Translations under genes and position numbers: made by a program
Assembly: GCA_027257055.1 (NCBI GenBank)
Contig: JAPVLO010000056.1
Coordinates: 3,100,001 to 3,164,000, forward strand
Source: Cephalopachus bancanus
Lineage: Eukaryota; Chordata; Mammalia; Primates; Tarsiidae
DNA: 64,000 nucleotides
Direction: 5' to 3'
Shown: piece by piece, positions 1 to 10,160 of the stretch
Position numbering within the stretch: the first letter of the stretch is position 1
Layout of the letters: every line of letters starts with the position of its first letter
Notes under the pieces: model-generated
Told to the model about the DNA's origin: nothing
Seen by the model: only the letters and a program-made list of their open reading frames with translations
Database searches by the model: none

Positions 1-324
1 TATTGGACCTATATACCTTTGCTCATGTTCCCTTCTTTGCCTTCCCGTGCTTTCCTTGCCTGGGTAATTCACTTGTACATAATTTTGTGTTGACATATTA
101 CCTTCTCTGTATAGCCTTCCCAAGACTCTGCCTCTATCTCACACTTTAAGTCAATATTACTTCTCCTGTACTCTGATGTTACTTTGTTAATGTCTCTACT
201 ATATCACTTTCCGCACGTACTAGATATGACTTAGGTATTTTTCTCCCTTTCAGATTATAGGCAGGGAATAGGTTTTTGTTCAGCACCGTGGACAGTGCCA
301 AACAGATGTCCTCAAAAAAATAAT
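1..324. other. Unique sequence, possibly a decayed L2 3' end
   Basis: No gene is seen. Positions about 170-310 have the wording of an L2 3' end (a TTATAGGCAGGGAATAGG-type stretch followed by a stretch like 'cagtgccaaacagatg'), but divergence is too high to be sure. Confidence 0.3.
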
Positions 325-560
325 AGTAATAATCTACTCTTTATTGAGTCTCTTTCGCACCTGGCTCTGTGCTAAGTTCTTATAATCATTATCTTGTTTA
401 ATTCTCACAACTTGGATCACTGAGACAACTCTTAACCTTTCTACATTACAGATAAAAGTTCCAGAAAAGTTAAGCAAATTGCTCATGGCGTCATAGCCAG
501 TAAAATGACAAAGCTTGAACTCAAACCCCATTCTGATGGAACAAGAAGTCCATGCTCTTG
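325..560 (-). repeat. MIR SINE
   Basis: Reading forward, this gives the reverse complement of MIR: 'ttattgagtctc', 'gctaagttctta', 'aattctcacaac', 'acattacagata', then 'cttgaactcaaacccc'. These markers are in the correct MIR order over about 230 bp. MIR is a tRNA-derived SINE that spread before the placental radiation, so this copy is an old fossil with no coding role. The 81-codon antisense frame crossing it is fortuitous. Confidence 0.75.
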
Positions 561-1060
561 ACCTACTATGTTGCTTCATTGTGGAATAAACAAATAATAT
601 CTGCAGTTGAAGTAGTTATTATCATTCACTGCTGAAGCATTTCTAGGATCTGTTGTAATTTTTTAAAAAAAGGATGGCACGTAGTTAGTATCATAAGTGA
701 TCAGAGGAAGAGGGAGCATCTTTGAGATCAACTAGTCTAGCTCCCTTGTTTTCCAAATAATAAAACAGTTGCAATGAGACAGCACTTATACTTAACCCAA
801 GATTACACAATTTAAATCGAGATCTCCTGCTTTCTAGTTGAGGTCTTACTGAGTCAGTTATTGTCTCCAGTACTTTCACAAGGCTGTCACTTGAGTCAAT
901 CTCATTTCACATTATTTAATTGGCAGAATAAATATTATTATTTTTGAGTAAATGTGAAAGTGAGGCCTTTATAATAAGTTAAGATTGGGTGTTTCTTTCA
1001 AATACAAATTGATAAAATAAACAAAATTGCCTTTGGTTTCATTTTAGAATAATATCTTAG
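560..1060. other. Unique intergenic or intronic sequence
   Basis: AT-rich, with no recognisable gene or repeat. Around 700-880 a stretch ('gagggagcatctttgagatc', 'acccaagattacac') hints at a very decayed MIR in reverse orientation, but not convincingly. Confidence 0.4.
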
Positions 1061-1069
1061 AGTTAGTTT

Positions 1070-1285
1070 GATGGTCCTCTTCAGGACCCCTCTAATCCTC
1101 TGCCACTAAGCTTACTCCTAACATAGCACTTATCACAATGCATTTTATTTGCTTATCAATCTGTCTCTGACTAGATTCTGAGCTCCCCAAGAACATGGAC
1201 CACATCTATATCCCTATTGTCTAACACAATTTTTGTCACAGAATTGGTGAAGACATGAAGAGTTACTGACTTATTGCATTGAAGT
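1070..1285 (+). repeat. L2 LINE 3' fragment
   Basis: Ordered L2 3'-end phrases are visible: 'acatagcacttatcacaatg', 'gattctgagctccccaaga', then 'cctattgtctaacaca'. L2 is an ancient CR1-type LINE. Only the terminal few hundred bases survive. Confidence 0.65.
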
Positions 1286-1289
1286 TGGA

Positions 1290-1600
1290 TCTAGGAGCTG
1301 TGACCAAGGAGTGGCTTATAAATGATATAAATGTATTTCTTACAGTTCTGGAGGCTGGAAGGCAAGGCACTGGCAGATTAGTTGTCTGGTGAAGGCTGAC
1401 TTCCTAGTTTATAGATGACCATCTTCTCACTATGTCCTTGTATGGCATAAGGGGTGAGGGACCTCCCTGAGGTCTCTTTTTTAAGGGCAATAATCTCATT
1501 CATGAGGGTTTTTTCCTACCAAATTCTCCACCTCCAAATACCATCACATTGGAGATTAGATTTCAAATATGAATTTTTGGGAGTGTGGGGGAGAAAGGGA
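1290..1600 (-). mobile_element. MLT1-like MaLR LTR fragment
   Basis: The stretch from 'atttcttacagttctggagg' through 'gtccttgtatggcataagg' to 'aaataccatcacattgg' and 'agatttcaaatatgaa' follows the reverse strand of an MLT1-type LTR. No internal retroviral genes are present, so it is an LTR remnant only. MaLR LTRs are non-autonomous ERVL relatives. Confidence 0.75.
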
Positions 1601-3660
1601 GTGTATGTGTATTATCTGAAACTTACTTAGGTCATCACTATTGTATACTTCTCTGTTCCATAAAACCTTTTCCTCGGCAAGTTGTTAGAAAATGCCTGTG
1701 AGACTTTGGCAGTTTATTTTTTTCCCGAAGCCTGAAATATTAGGAGAATCCAGGTGGTCAAATTCAATGTAATCAGTGTTTCTCAGGGAACATTGTGGAT
1801 GGATGAATGCAGGCTGATTATACAGTAAATATTTAATTTTAGATTCTGATTATTTCATATTGACATTTCATAGCAGTAAATATTTTTATGATGGATTCAG
1901 CCTACACCATGAAAATAACTCCCTCAATGGCAGAGTCTACACATGTAATTGTATAATTTAATACTCTCATTTAGAACATTTTTATTTTTTTAAATTATTC
2001 TAGATTTTTAAAAAATTTCTTATCTGAGAAGGATAAACCTTAAGCTCTCTGGGTCATAGACTAATTAGTCTCTCACAGGAAAATGGAAGACTCACTTTTC
2101 TAAAATCACTATTTTGATTTGGGTATTTTTCATTTTCCAGTGCCAGTCAAATCCACATAGAAACAGTTATGAAAGAGTTAAAACAGAAACCTCTATGAAG
2201 AGATGTTCAATGGATAGCTTTTGTTTTCATTGGAAAAGGGTGATTTCAGACATTTACTGGAACGCTTATACAGAGTTTTTGAGAAAATGTTGGTTGAGGC
2301 ATAGGTGTACAGGTTTTCAGAGAGAACCAGCTCAGAAGCTTTTAAAATTATGTGTGTGTTGGAGGAAGAGAATGTGTTTAAAGTCATCTGGTTTCTAGAA
2401 ACTAGTAAGTAATTCTGCCTCAAGTATTCAAGAGTATTTTATAAAAGGTATGTGAAAAGCTCTTCTTCATTACAAGTCCAGCACATCTCATTCCTAGCAG
2501 TTGTAAAAGACCCAAGAGGAGATGTTGTGAGACATGATCGCCATTTTATAAATGAACAAATTGACACTCAGAGAAGCTTGATAACGGACCCAAAGGGTAC
2601 AACTAGCAAGAGTTAGTGGAAGATACTTTTTCTCCTACTGTGAGCTTCCTGTGGGAGAACATTAGTGTTTCTTCCATCATCTTTACTTGTAACCACTCCT
2701 ATAGAGGTGGAATGGTCAGCTCTGCTTTTCATCCTCCTATCTCAGGGGCCAGTAGTCTTATAGAAGACATGAGTTCTGCTCTGTTTCATCATGCCATCAG
2801 TCTTGTCTGGTCTAGGAGTCAGTCTAACTCTGGGATTTCATCAATGGGTCTACTTTGTTAATAATATAAAGTCATGTTCTGTAACTTATCCTCAAGCATC
2901 CGTATGAATACTATTTTGGCCTCCGTCTTTACTCCTTTATTTCGTTTCTTAACATCCTCAGAATTCAACGAGGAGGTAGGATGTTATTTACCATGCTCTG
3001 TCCTAGCGACCCTAAAAGTAACTAACAGAGATTCAAATTCTTCAAAGCTCATGCTTAAAAATCACTACTCTAGTAATGACAACAGTAACAATCACCAAAT
3101 AATCCACTGACTCCTCTATATTTTCCAGCCTTTCTTGCAGATAGTTTGGGGTTTGGTTACTAGCTCTAACCAAGAATCTGTGAGAAAAAAAATGAGATGT
3201 GTTATTTCTGAGTAGAAACAGCTAGAAGCTGGCATACCATGTACCTTTCATTATACCATGCTCTAAGATATGGCATCACCATCTTCTTAAATGAGGTAAG
3301 GAGCCCAGAGATTCTGAATTCCCATGTGACCACATGGAACCATCTCTGTACCCTAATCACATTGGGCTTTTTGTAAGAAAGGAAACAAAACAAAAACATC
3401 TGATACGTTAGTACTTCCATCCAGAGATTGGGGATATTTTGTCTCAACAGCAGAGCATAGTCACTGCCTAACTAATATACCTAATATGCCTCATAAGGAA
3501 GTGACTAAGAAAATACATGCCAATGTAGGTTTTAGATATGGGCAAGGTGGATACAAGGCTAAAACAGCATAGTAAATAAGGATAGTAAATAAGGAGGACC
3601 TGCATAGTTATGGTCAAAAAAAAAGTGTCAGTTTAATCATTCCTTAATAAGGGCTTGTGT
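1600..3660. other. Unique sequence, no gene seen
   Basis: About 2 kb with no gene. Short frames at 2114-2398 (+), 2193-2423 (-), 2616-2861 (+) and 3202-3447 (-) show no recognisable domain, overlap each other on opposite strands and lack splice-site context. Around 2530-2600 a 'cattttataaatgaacaaat...gacactcagagaagcttg' string is a probable decayed MIR core in reverse orientation. Confidence 0.5.
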
Positions 3661-3675
3661 AATACATTAGCTATT

Positions 3676-3986
3676 TTTTAATTTTAATTTTGTGTGTGTG
3701 TGTGAGTTGGAGTCTCACTCTGTTGCCCAGTTGGGAGTGCAGTGTCACACTTATGGCCACCCCAGCGTTGACCTGCTGGGCTCCAGCGATCCTTTCACCT
3801 CAGCCTTCCAAGTAGCCAGAACTACAAGCGCGCGCTACCGCACCTGGCTAATTTTTTGATTTTACTGTAGACACAAGGTCTCGCCAAGTTGCCCCGGCGG
3901 GTCTCGATTCTGCCTGCTCAGGCAATCCACTTGCCTCGGCCTCCTAAAGTGCTGGGATGACAGGCTGAACCACCAAGCCCAGCTGT
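3676..3986 (-). mobile_element. Alu SINE, lineage-type dimer
   Basis: Reverse-strand Alu running from a T/GT-rich tail through 'gagtctcactctgttgccca', the lineage marker 'gcgttgacctgctgggctcc', 'agccttccaagtagcc', a linker and the left arm 'cctcctaaagtgctgggat'. It is flanked by a 9-bp target duplication TTAGCTATT at 3667-3675 and 3987-3995. The tail has become a short (GT)n run. Confidence 0.92.
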
Positions 3987-3999
3987 TTAGCTATTACTA

Positions 4000-4543
4000 A
4001 ATACCTATCTTGCTTCTCCAATCAAGTTCAATCACTTTGAGAACAAGGGTGATATCACAGCCATCCCTATGTCCTCAGTGCCCATCACAGTACCTGAGGC
4101 AGCTCAAATTGTCACTGTATGACTGGAGAGCAGAAGCAAAACGAAACATTGGTAATGACTGCCAGTGCTGTAGTGGAGTTATTATGCCTTTGTATTATTT
4201 GTAATGATCATTAACATAAATTATACGTCTATTCTGCATAAATACATACGTATGCTTATGTTTAAGTTAACTATTTAGTAAGTTGAATATAGTTCATTAT
4301 ATAATAATCAGCTTTTTAAAAATTTCAGACAGGGATTTGTGTTGCAGAGGTCAAGCCCATCCATGCAATTAATTCACACTGCCCAAGTGAGAGACAATAA
4401 TGTAGTTTTGTACTGGATGATTATCAATAAAATATCCCGAACTTTAAGGGGAACTAGAGAGAAATTTGGAGCTGGAAAGGACAGACTGCCAAGCAAGGAG
4501 GGGAAGAATATCTAGAAATAGAGAACACGGCTTTAGAAAATAA

Positions 4544-4546
<3 letters not shown>
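4000..4546. other. Unique AT-rich sequence
   Basis: No gene or clear repeat. The stretch 4010-4110 ('caatcactttgagaacaag...tatgtcctcagtgcccatcac') resembles an L2 3' end at low confidence. Confidence 0.35.

Positions 4547-4599
<53 letters not shown>
4547..4599. repeat. (TG)n microsatellite
   Basis: About 26 uninterrupted TG units. An alternating purine-pyrimidine tract of this length can form Z-DNA and is usually length-polymorphic. It explains the apparent His-Thr repeat frame on the reverse strand. Confidence 0.97.
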
Positions 4600-4600
<1 letters not shown>

Positions 4601-5229
4601 TGCAAGGACTGAGAGTTAATATTTGGAGCCAGAGTTACCACTGAGGTTGTCCTGGGTCAAACAGAGCATTCAAGGAATGAAGTGGAGCTTGTTGTACTGG
4701 GAGGCCAGCCAGCAAGATATAGCAACATAGGCCAGGGAGGCTTTGCTGAGCCTTGAGTGCAAGTAGTAGGTGGCCAGACGATGAGGAACAAGCAGAGCTG
4801 TTCTGTTGCTGGATGAGTGCCCATAAGGCAATGTGGAAAACCTGCTGTCATCAGAGATACCAGGGGTCTGACCATGTGGGAAGAGAAGACCTTCTGTTTG
4901 GAATCTGTAAGACCCAATGTTCTTGGACAATCCAGAAGCAGATAAGAGTGATGGAGCCTCAAGAGAGCAATGCTGGATCTCAATCCAATCTGATCAAAGG
5001 ATGCTCCAGCTGGCTTTAATTCAAAGAAAGCAAATTAGAAAGATAGGATAGCTTTTACATATCAAGGTATGTAGCAATTCCTGTTACATTTTTTAAGACA
5101 GTTTCTCAGGCTCAGGGGTGCCTTACAAAGAAACATTTGGTAAGGCACTTGCCCTTGAGAACTCACCTATTCATCTGGGAAAAAAAGAGGTAGCCAGAAA
5201 AATATAACTGCTTTCCCAAAGGGAAAATC
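4600..5229. other. Unique block with open frames on both strands
   Basis: 4657-5019 is open on both strands: 108 and 86 codons in reverse, 88 codons forward. None shows a signal peptide, domain or known motif. Its GC is a little higher than its flanks. It may be an undated repeat or a chance low-stop stretch. No gene is called. Confidence 0.35.
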
Positions 5230-5505
5230 TAAAGTCCTCAGCTTGACACCCTCAACTGTTAGTGATATGTCCCCAAACTATATCTCTTGCATTTTCTACT
5301 GTGACCCACCGCCAGACTATGGTAAAATCTAGTGAAGTTTTCACTTATACCCAAATATGCCATGCCTTTTAACGGACTTTAAGTGCTGTTTCCCCTGCGT
5401 GGAATACCTTTATCTCTGTTTGCTTAAGAGTTTCCTATTTAACCTACAAAAACTAGTTCTTATTTCCCTTCCCTGAAGTTTTTCTGATTCTCTCAAGGGG
5501 AACTG
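5230..5505 (+). repeat. L2 LINE 3' fragment
   Basis: L2-type phrases appear in order: 'gtgctgtttcccctgcgtgg', 'aataccttt', 'tcccttccctgaagtttttc' (compare the L2 wording 'tgttccctctgcctggaatg' and 'ccttccctgac'). The microsatellite at 5507 cuts it off. Confidence 0.55.
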
Positions 5506-5506
5506 A

Positions 5507-5514
5507 GACACACA

Positions 5515-5611
<97 letters not shown>

Positions 5612-5628
5612 AGAGAGAGAGAGAGAGA
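5507..5628. repeat. Compound (CA)n-(GA)n microsatellite
   Basis: About 27 CA units with one TACA interruption run straight into about 32 GA units with one ATT interruption. The reverse-strand frame of Leu-Ser and Cys-Val repeats here is an artefact of the repeat. Confidence 0.97.
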
Positions 5629-5644
5629 ACTAAATATGCTCTTC

Positions 5645-5925
5645 CTCAAATCCATGTATCAAACTTCTAAACCCTAGTGTGACTGGATCTGGAGATAGAG
5701 CTGACAAGAATAAATGAAGTCATAAGAGTGGGGACACCTGTATAATAGGAGGTAGGAATAGCATCCTTATAAGAAGAGACACCAGAAAGTCTCTCCTATT
5801 CTCTCTCCACCATGTGAGAACACAGCAAGTAGGCAGTCATCTGCAAGCCAGAAAAAGAGGTCTCCCCAGAAACCAACCTGATGGTACCTTAATCTTGGAC
5901 TTCAGTTTCCAGAACTGTAAGACCC
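5645..5925 (+). mobile_element. MLT1-like MaLR LTR, forward
   Basis: Follows the forward strand of an MLT1/MST LTR: 'aaaccctagtgtgactggat', 'aatgaagtcataagagtggg', 'atccttataagaagagacac', 'ccaccatgtgagaacacagc', 'cttggacttcagtttccaga', 'actgtaaga'. The 3' end stops just past the AACTGTAAG motif. No internal ERV sequence follows. Confidence 0.85.
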
Positions 5926-6482
5926 AAGCTTACTAATTTAGTTATTGGGTCTCTTTTCTTATGTTATGTCCTTCAGAAACCCCAACAACCTGAGTAGTAG
6001 GTATCATCTCCTCTTTCACAGAAAGGATCAAGGGCTCAAGAGACAGGATAATGTCCCATAGGCACACAGCAGTGGAACCTGGGTCTGTGTGATTGGAAGG
6101 CCTAAACCCTACCCTAAATCCCTGTATCTCAGGCCTTCCTCTGGACTGCCACAGCACTAACTGTACCCTTGGGTGACAGCAGCATTCATACCATATGATA
6201 ATAATCTGCTTCCCCTGCTAAATGGCAAAAACAAATAAACAAAAAACTTGTAAATGATGGAAATGTTTAGTTGAGATACTATAAACAACCAGGCGATAAT
6301 TAGAATTAATCAGAGATATCCATGCCTATTATAGTAACCAGAGGCATGAGCAAATCCTTTGGGCTAGAGAAGGTATGCTTTCAGTCAAAGGAAATACAGA
6401 CTTCTTTGCAAGGTGCTATTATTCATTAGGAACAAAGAAGAATAAGAGATAGTGCTGGTCTGCAAGGAGATTATAGTTTAAT
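5926..6482. other. Unique sequence with a probable MIR
   Basis: 5960-6130 keeps reverse-MIR order ('agtagtaggtatcatctcct', 'tcaagggctcaag', 'gcacacagcagtgg', 'ctaaaccctaccc') and is a probable old MIR. The rest is unassigned. Confidence 0.4.
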
Positions 6483-6497
6483 AGAAATAAAATACCA

Positions 6498-7155
6498 TGC
6501 TGCAGAGGATGTGGCAAAAAGGGAACACTTCTACACTGTTGGTGGGAGTGTAAACTAGCACAGCTTCTGTGGAAATCAGTGTGGCGATTCCTAAAAGTTC
6601 TAAAAATCCTTCCATATGACCCCACAATTCCCCTACTGGGAATATACCCTGAAGAACTCAAATCACTCTATAAAAAAGATACTTGCACATGTATGTTTAT
6701 CGCAGCATTGTTCACACTAGCAAGATCATGGAACCAACCGTGCTGTCCATCAAAAGAGGAATGGATTAAAAAATGTGGTACATATACACAATGGAATATT
6801 ATGCAGTCATAAAAAAGAGCAAAATCATGAATTTCGCAGCAACCTGGATGGAATTAGAGTTTATGATACTGAGTGATCTTTTACAGAAACAAAGATCTGA
6901 GTATCACATGTTCTCACTCATAAATGGACCTTGAACCACTAATATAATACTATAAGAAAAGGATTGACAGTGGTGGGAAACTATGCGGGGTGAGGGCAGG
7001 GAGGGGCAGGGAAGTGGAATTAATGGTAGTCATTATCTGTCTGGGGAAGGGGGGCACACCTCATCAACAAGGGTACATGCACAATGAATATTTGTATACC
7101 TAACCCTTAACTGTACCCCACAATTTTAAAATAAAAAATTTATATAATTTTAAAA
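6498..7155 (+). mobile_element. 5'-truncated L1, lineage-specific, one-hairpin 3' UTR
   Basis: Carries the C-terminal end of ORF2 (readable residues include [17 protein letters not shown]) followed by the 3' UTR and an A-rich tail. One frame is lost near 6770, where an extra A in the run of As shifts the MW-containing motif. Target duplications of about 15 bp flank it: AGAAATAAAATACCA at 6483-6497 and AGTAATAAAATACTA at 7156-7170. The 3' UTR has one copy of the GGGAAACTAT unit and a G-rich run at about 6984-7018. It is a dead copy with no 5' UTR, ORF1 or endonuclease. Confidence 0.93.
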
Positions 7156-7241
7156 AGTAATAAAATACTAAATATCAATTTGTCCGTTCACAGGTGTCAT
7201 TTGATTGGGACCTGGGAGGATGTGTAGGAGTCAGGTGAGTA

Positions 7242-7422
7242 CAGTAATTCTCAGCCTTGGCCACACACTGGGATCATTGGGAAACTTTAGAAAACACTGA
7301 TGTCTGGGTTCCACTCCTAGAGGTTTTGATTTAATTGGTCCGGGGAATGATCTGGCTTTTTGAAAAGCTCCTCTCCCCTGAGTGATTCTGATGTGCAACC
7401 AAGGTTGAAAATCAAAGGGCTT
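7242..7422 (+). mobile_element. MER5-like hAT-Charlie MITE
   Basis: Begins 'taattctcagccttgg' and runs through 'gggttccactcctagagg', 'atctggctttttgaaaagc', 'gtgattctgatgtgcaacc' to 'ggttgaaaatcaaa', the order of MER5A/B. The imperfect terminal inverted repeats are consistent with the family. It is a non-autonomous DNA transposon fossil. Confidence 0.75.
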
Positions 7423-7985
7423 GGAAGCTAGAGGGTGGTGGAGACTCCGGGCTTAACAGGGGAAAGGAAAGAAAGAGGAAGGGAGGGGGAGAGCAAAGCA
7501 GAGGCTGGCAGGAGCAACCATTTACTACCATGCTGCATTTAGCAGAATTTAACAAGTGCCCATATTGCGAGAGGCATTGCAGAGGACCAATTAATACAAC
7601 TCAGAGAGCATGCATTAAGAACTAAAACAAACAACACTAAAATAAAATGCCACTGTTTATTTAGTGAATGTGTTTCAAGGGGCTATAAGTACTAGAAAGG
7701 CATTATCTTAATAAGCTCCCATCATCTCTGCCAGGTAGGGGGCAGGTTAGGCTTTTATTAAATGATGCCATATTGAAGTACATTCTTTGCTTGACTCAGT
7801 AACTAATATAATCTAAACTATGTAATCTAAACTGTGATCAGCTATCCACTTAGCATCATAAAGGCCATGACTCAGCATAGCAGAGGAATGCCCCTGGAGA
7901 AGGGACCTCAGGGGACAGGCTAAAAAAGAGGCATCCAGGCTAGAACATCTCTCTGGAGAGAAGATAGAAACAATAAAGTAGTAAC
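7423..7985. other. Unique sequence with a purine-rich patch
   Basis: 7455-7498 is purine-rich (gggaaaggaaagaaagagga). 7520-7760 may include MIR-like pieces ('aaggcattatcttaataagc') but no clean match is seen. There is no gene. Confidence 0.35.
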
Positions 7986-7996
7986 AATATTACTAT

Positions 7997-8016
7997 TACT
8001 AATACTAGTATTAGTA
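7997..8016. repeat. 20-bp perfect palindrome
   Basis: The half-site TACTAATACT is followed directly by its reverse complement AGTATTAGTA with no spacer. It lies at the edge of the MIR that follows and next to a short (ATT/ACT) run, so it probably grew from simple-sequence slippage. Confidence 0.9.
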
Positions 8017-8262
8017 TGACAATGCCAGGCATCTAGCTCAGTGTTTTCAAAGTATCATCTCTAGCATTCATCCCATAAGGCAGCTATTACCCACATTTTA
8101 CAGAGAAAGAACACGGTACACAGAGAAGTTTAGCAACTTGCCCAAAGTCAAATAGCTCCCAAGTCACCAAGCTAGGTTTTGAATCTAGGTCTGATCTGCA
8201 TGAGACCCCAGAGTCCATTCTGTCAGTCTTAGGCATTATCTCTCATCCTCTGACTCATATTT
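8017..8262 (-). repeat. MIR SINE
   Basis: Reverse MIR order: 'gccaggcatctagctcagtg', 'cccacattttacagagaaag', 'acagagaagtttagcaactt', 'gcccaaagtcaaatagctcc', 'gaatctaggtctg'. Nearly full length. Confidence 0.85.
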
Positions 8263-8284
8263 TGCCCCCCATGTCCACATTTTT

Positions 8285-8573
8285 TTTTTTTGAGTTGGAG
8301 TCTCCCTCCAATGCCCAGGCTGGAGTGCAGTGGCACACTTATGGCCACCCCAGCGTCGACTTGCTGGGCTTAGGCAATCCTTTTGCCTCAGCCTTCCAAG
8401 TAGCTGGAACTACAGGCGTGCGCTACCATGCCCAGCTAATTTTTGATTTATTGTAGAGAAGAGGTCTCACCAAATTGCTCAGGTTGGTCTCAAACCCGTG
8501 GGCTCAAGCAATCCACTCACCTTGATCTCCCAAAGTGCTGGGATTGCAGGCTGAGCCACCAAGCCCGGCCCAC
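8285..8573 (-). mobile_element. Alu SINE, lineage-type dimer
   Basis: Full reverse-strand dimer with poly-T, 'gcgtcgacttgctgggctta', 'agccttccaagtagctggaa', a linker, 'ctcccaaagtgctgggat' and 'aagcccggcc'. The approximate target duplication is TCCACATTTT at 8274 and TCCACTTTTA at 8575. Confidence 0.9.
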
Positions 8574-9175
8574 TTCCACTTTTAAGGACTCTTCTGATTA
8601 CATTGGGCTGAGGTTTATCTCTCTATCTTAAGATCAGCTGATTAGCATTCTTAATTTTACCCTGACCTTACATTCCCCTTTGCCACGTGTATTAGTTCAT
8701 TTCGTGTTGCTATAACAGTTTACCTGAGAACAGGCAATTTTTAAAGAAAATACGTCTATTTAGCTCATGGCTCTGCAGGAAGTCCAAGGCCATGGTGCTG
8801 GCTTCTGGTGAGGGCTTTCATGACTATTGAAAAGACTAGGGGAATGGGTATGTTCAAAAAGGGACCAAACAGGAGAAAAAACTTGCTTTATAACAACCTG
8901 TTCTCATGGGAACTAATCCTTTCCCATGAGACCAAGAACTAATTCATTCCCATGAGATACCATTAATCTCATGAGGGATCCACTCTCATGACCCCAAAAT
9001 CCCTGACTAGGCGCCCCACCCTCCCTACACTGCTGCACTGGCAAATTTCTACATGAGTTATGCAAGGAGCAAACCATAGCTAATCCATAACACCATGTAA
9101 GGTAACATGTTCACAGATTCCAGGGGTTAGACATGAACCTCTTGGAGAGGGCTATTATTCTCCATACCACAGATG
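8574..9175 (-). mobile_element. MLT1-like LTR, split by a younger LTR
   Basis: The left part (8574-8687) reads 'aggactcttctgattacatt', 'atcttaagatcagctgatta', 'ccttacattccccttt'. The right part (9093-9175) resumes with 'atgtaaggtaacatgttcac', 'agattccaggggttagacat' and 'ctattattctccataccaca'. Together they form one reverse-oriented MLT1-type LTR interrupted at CCAYG by the solo LTR at 8688-9092. Confidence 0.75.
8688..9092 (-). mobile_element. Solitary MST/THE1-like MaLR LTR
   Basis: Starts TGTATTAGTTCATTTCG and ends CATAACA, giving the TG...CA ends expected of an LTR read in reverse. Internal markers are 'tggctctgcaggaagtcc', 'atctcatgagggatccact' and 'gcgccccaccctcc'. It is flanked by a 5-bp duplication, CCACG at 8683-8687 and CCATG at 9093-9097. 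No internal region or second LTR is present, so this is a solo LTR left by LTR-LTR recombination. Confidence 0.88.
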
Positions 9176-9232
9176 CTGACAAACTAGATCACAAATTAGA
9201 AGGATGCAAGAGGATGGTTGAAAACAATGCTA

Positions 9233-9361
9233 GACTGGACTCAGTGGTTCAGCCTGTAATCCCAGCACTTTGGGAGGCCAAGGCGAATGGATTGCCTGAG
9301 CCTGCAGGTTCGAGACCAGCCCAGGCAACTTGACAAGACCTTGTCTCTACAATAAATAGAT

Positions 9362-9396
<35 letters not shown>

Positions 9397-9584
9397 CAGA
9401 CAGATAGATAGATAAAAATTAGCTGGGGGTGGTACTGCATGCCTATAGTTCCGGCTACTTGGAAGGCTGAGGTGGAAGGATCGACGGAGTCCAGCAGGTG
9501 GACGCTGGGGTGACTGTGAGCATGCCAAGGCACTATGGGTGATGGGGTAAGACTCCAACTCAAAAAAAAAAAAAAAGAGAGAGA
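9233..9584 (+). mobile_element. Alu SINE with (GATA)n-expanded linker
   Basis: Forward dimer: 'cagcctgtaatcccagcact', an A-rich linker now expanded into GATA repeats, then the right arm with 'gagtccagcaggtggacgct' and 'gactccaactc' plus poly-A. The 13-bp target duplication is GAAAACARTGCTA at 9220-9232 and 9585-9597. The usual linker is about 20 bp; here it is about 70 bp. Confidence 0.94.
9355..9415 (+). repeat. (GATA)n/(GACA) tetranucleotide microsatellite
   Basis: About 15 GATA-type units with two GACA variants, sitting exactly at the A-rich linker between the two Alu arms. On the reverse strand it reads as a Ser-Ile-Tyr-Leu repeat, which is not coding. Confidence 0.95.
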
Positions 9585-9619
9585 GAAAACAGTGCTATAG
9601 TACAGGAAGGTTTATAATG

Positions 9620-9745
9620 AAAAGCAATAACCCCCTGTCCTGCCTATGTCCTACCCAAGTCCTGCTTTCCAGAGGTAACTAGTTTTAACCTTTGTTGTTG
9701 TTGTTTCAAAAAGGGTATTTCTGTAGATCATGTCAATATCTCTAA
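9620..9745. repeat. Old L1 fragment, probable
   Basis: The text 'cctgctttccagaggtaact' followed by 'tcaaaaagggtatttctgta' resembles the common 'ccagaggtaaccactgttaa' segment of ancient L1M elements. Boundaries are unclear. Confidence 0.45.
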
Positions 9746-9853
9746 ATTGAACGCTTATCAAGTTCTGAATTGTCACCTCCCTCTATTTGCATTAGTTTCC
9801 AAGGGCTGTCATAAGAACCACAAACTGAATGGCTTAAACAATAGAAATGTATT

Positions 9854-10160
9854 TACTGTTCTTTTATTTTATTTATTTTTGAACCAAAGTCTCACTCTGA
9901 CACCCAGGCTGGAGTGCGGTGGCATGCTCACAACTATCACAACCTCTACCTCCTGGACTCAGGAGATCCTTCTGCTTCAGCCTTCCAAGTAGCTGGAACT
10001 ACAGATGTATGCCACCACGTTGGCTAATTTTTGGATTTACTGTGGAGACAAGGTCTTGTCAAGTTGTTCAGGCTGGCCTTGAACTCCTGAGCTCAGGCAA
10101 TCTTCTCACCTCTGCCTCCCAAAGTGCTGGGATTCTAGGCATGAGCTCTTGCACCGGGTC
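9854..10160 (-). mobile_element. Alu SINE nested in the MLT1
   Basis: Reverse dimer with 'aaagtctcactctgacaccc', 'cagccttccaagtagctgga', a linker and 'gcctcccaaagtgctgggat'. Near-duplicate flanks AAACAATAGAAATGTATT (9836) and AAACAAAAGAAATTTATT (10161) are the target duplication and belong to the MLT1. Confidence 0.9.

Noticed and set aside
5410..5655. Leu-Ser/Cys-Val repeat 'protein' on the reverse strand
   Set aside because: Translation of the compound (CA)n-(GA)n microsatellite.
9355..9415. Regular short repeats as a possible CRISPR-like array
   Set aside because: They are contiguous GATA units without spacers, inside an Alu, in eukaryotic DNA.
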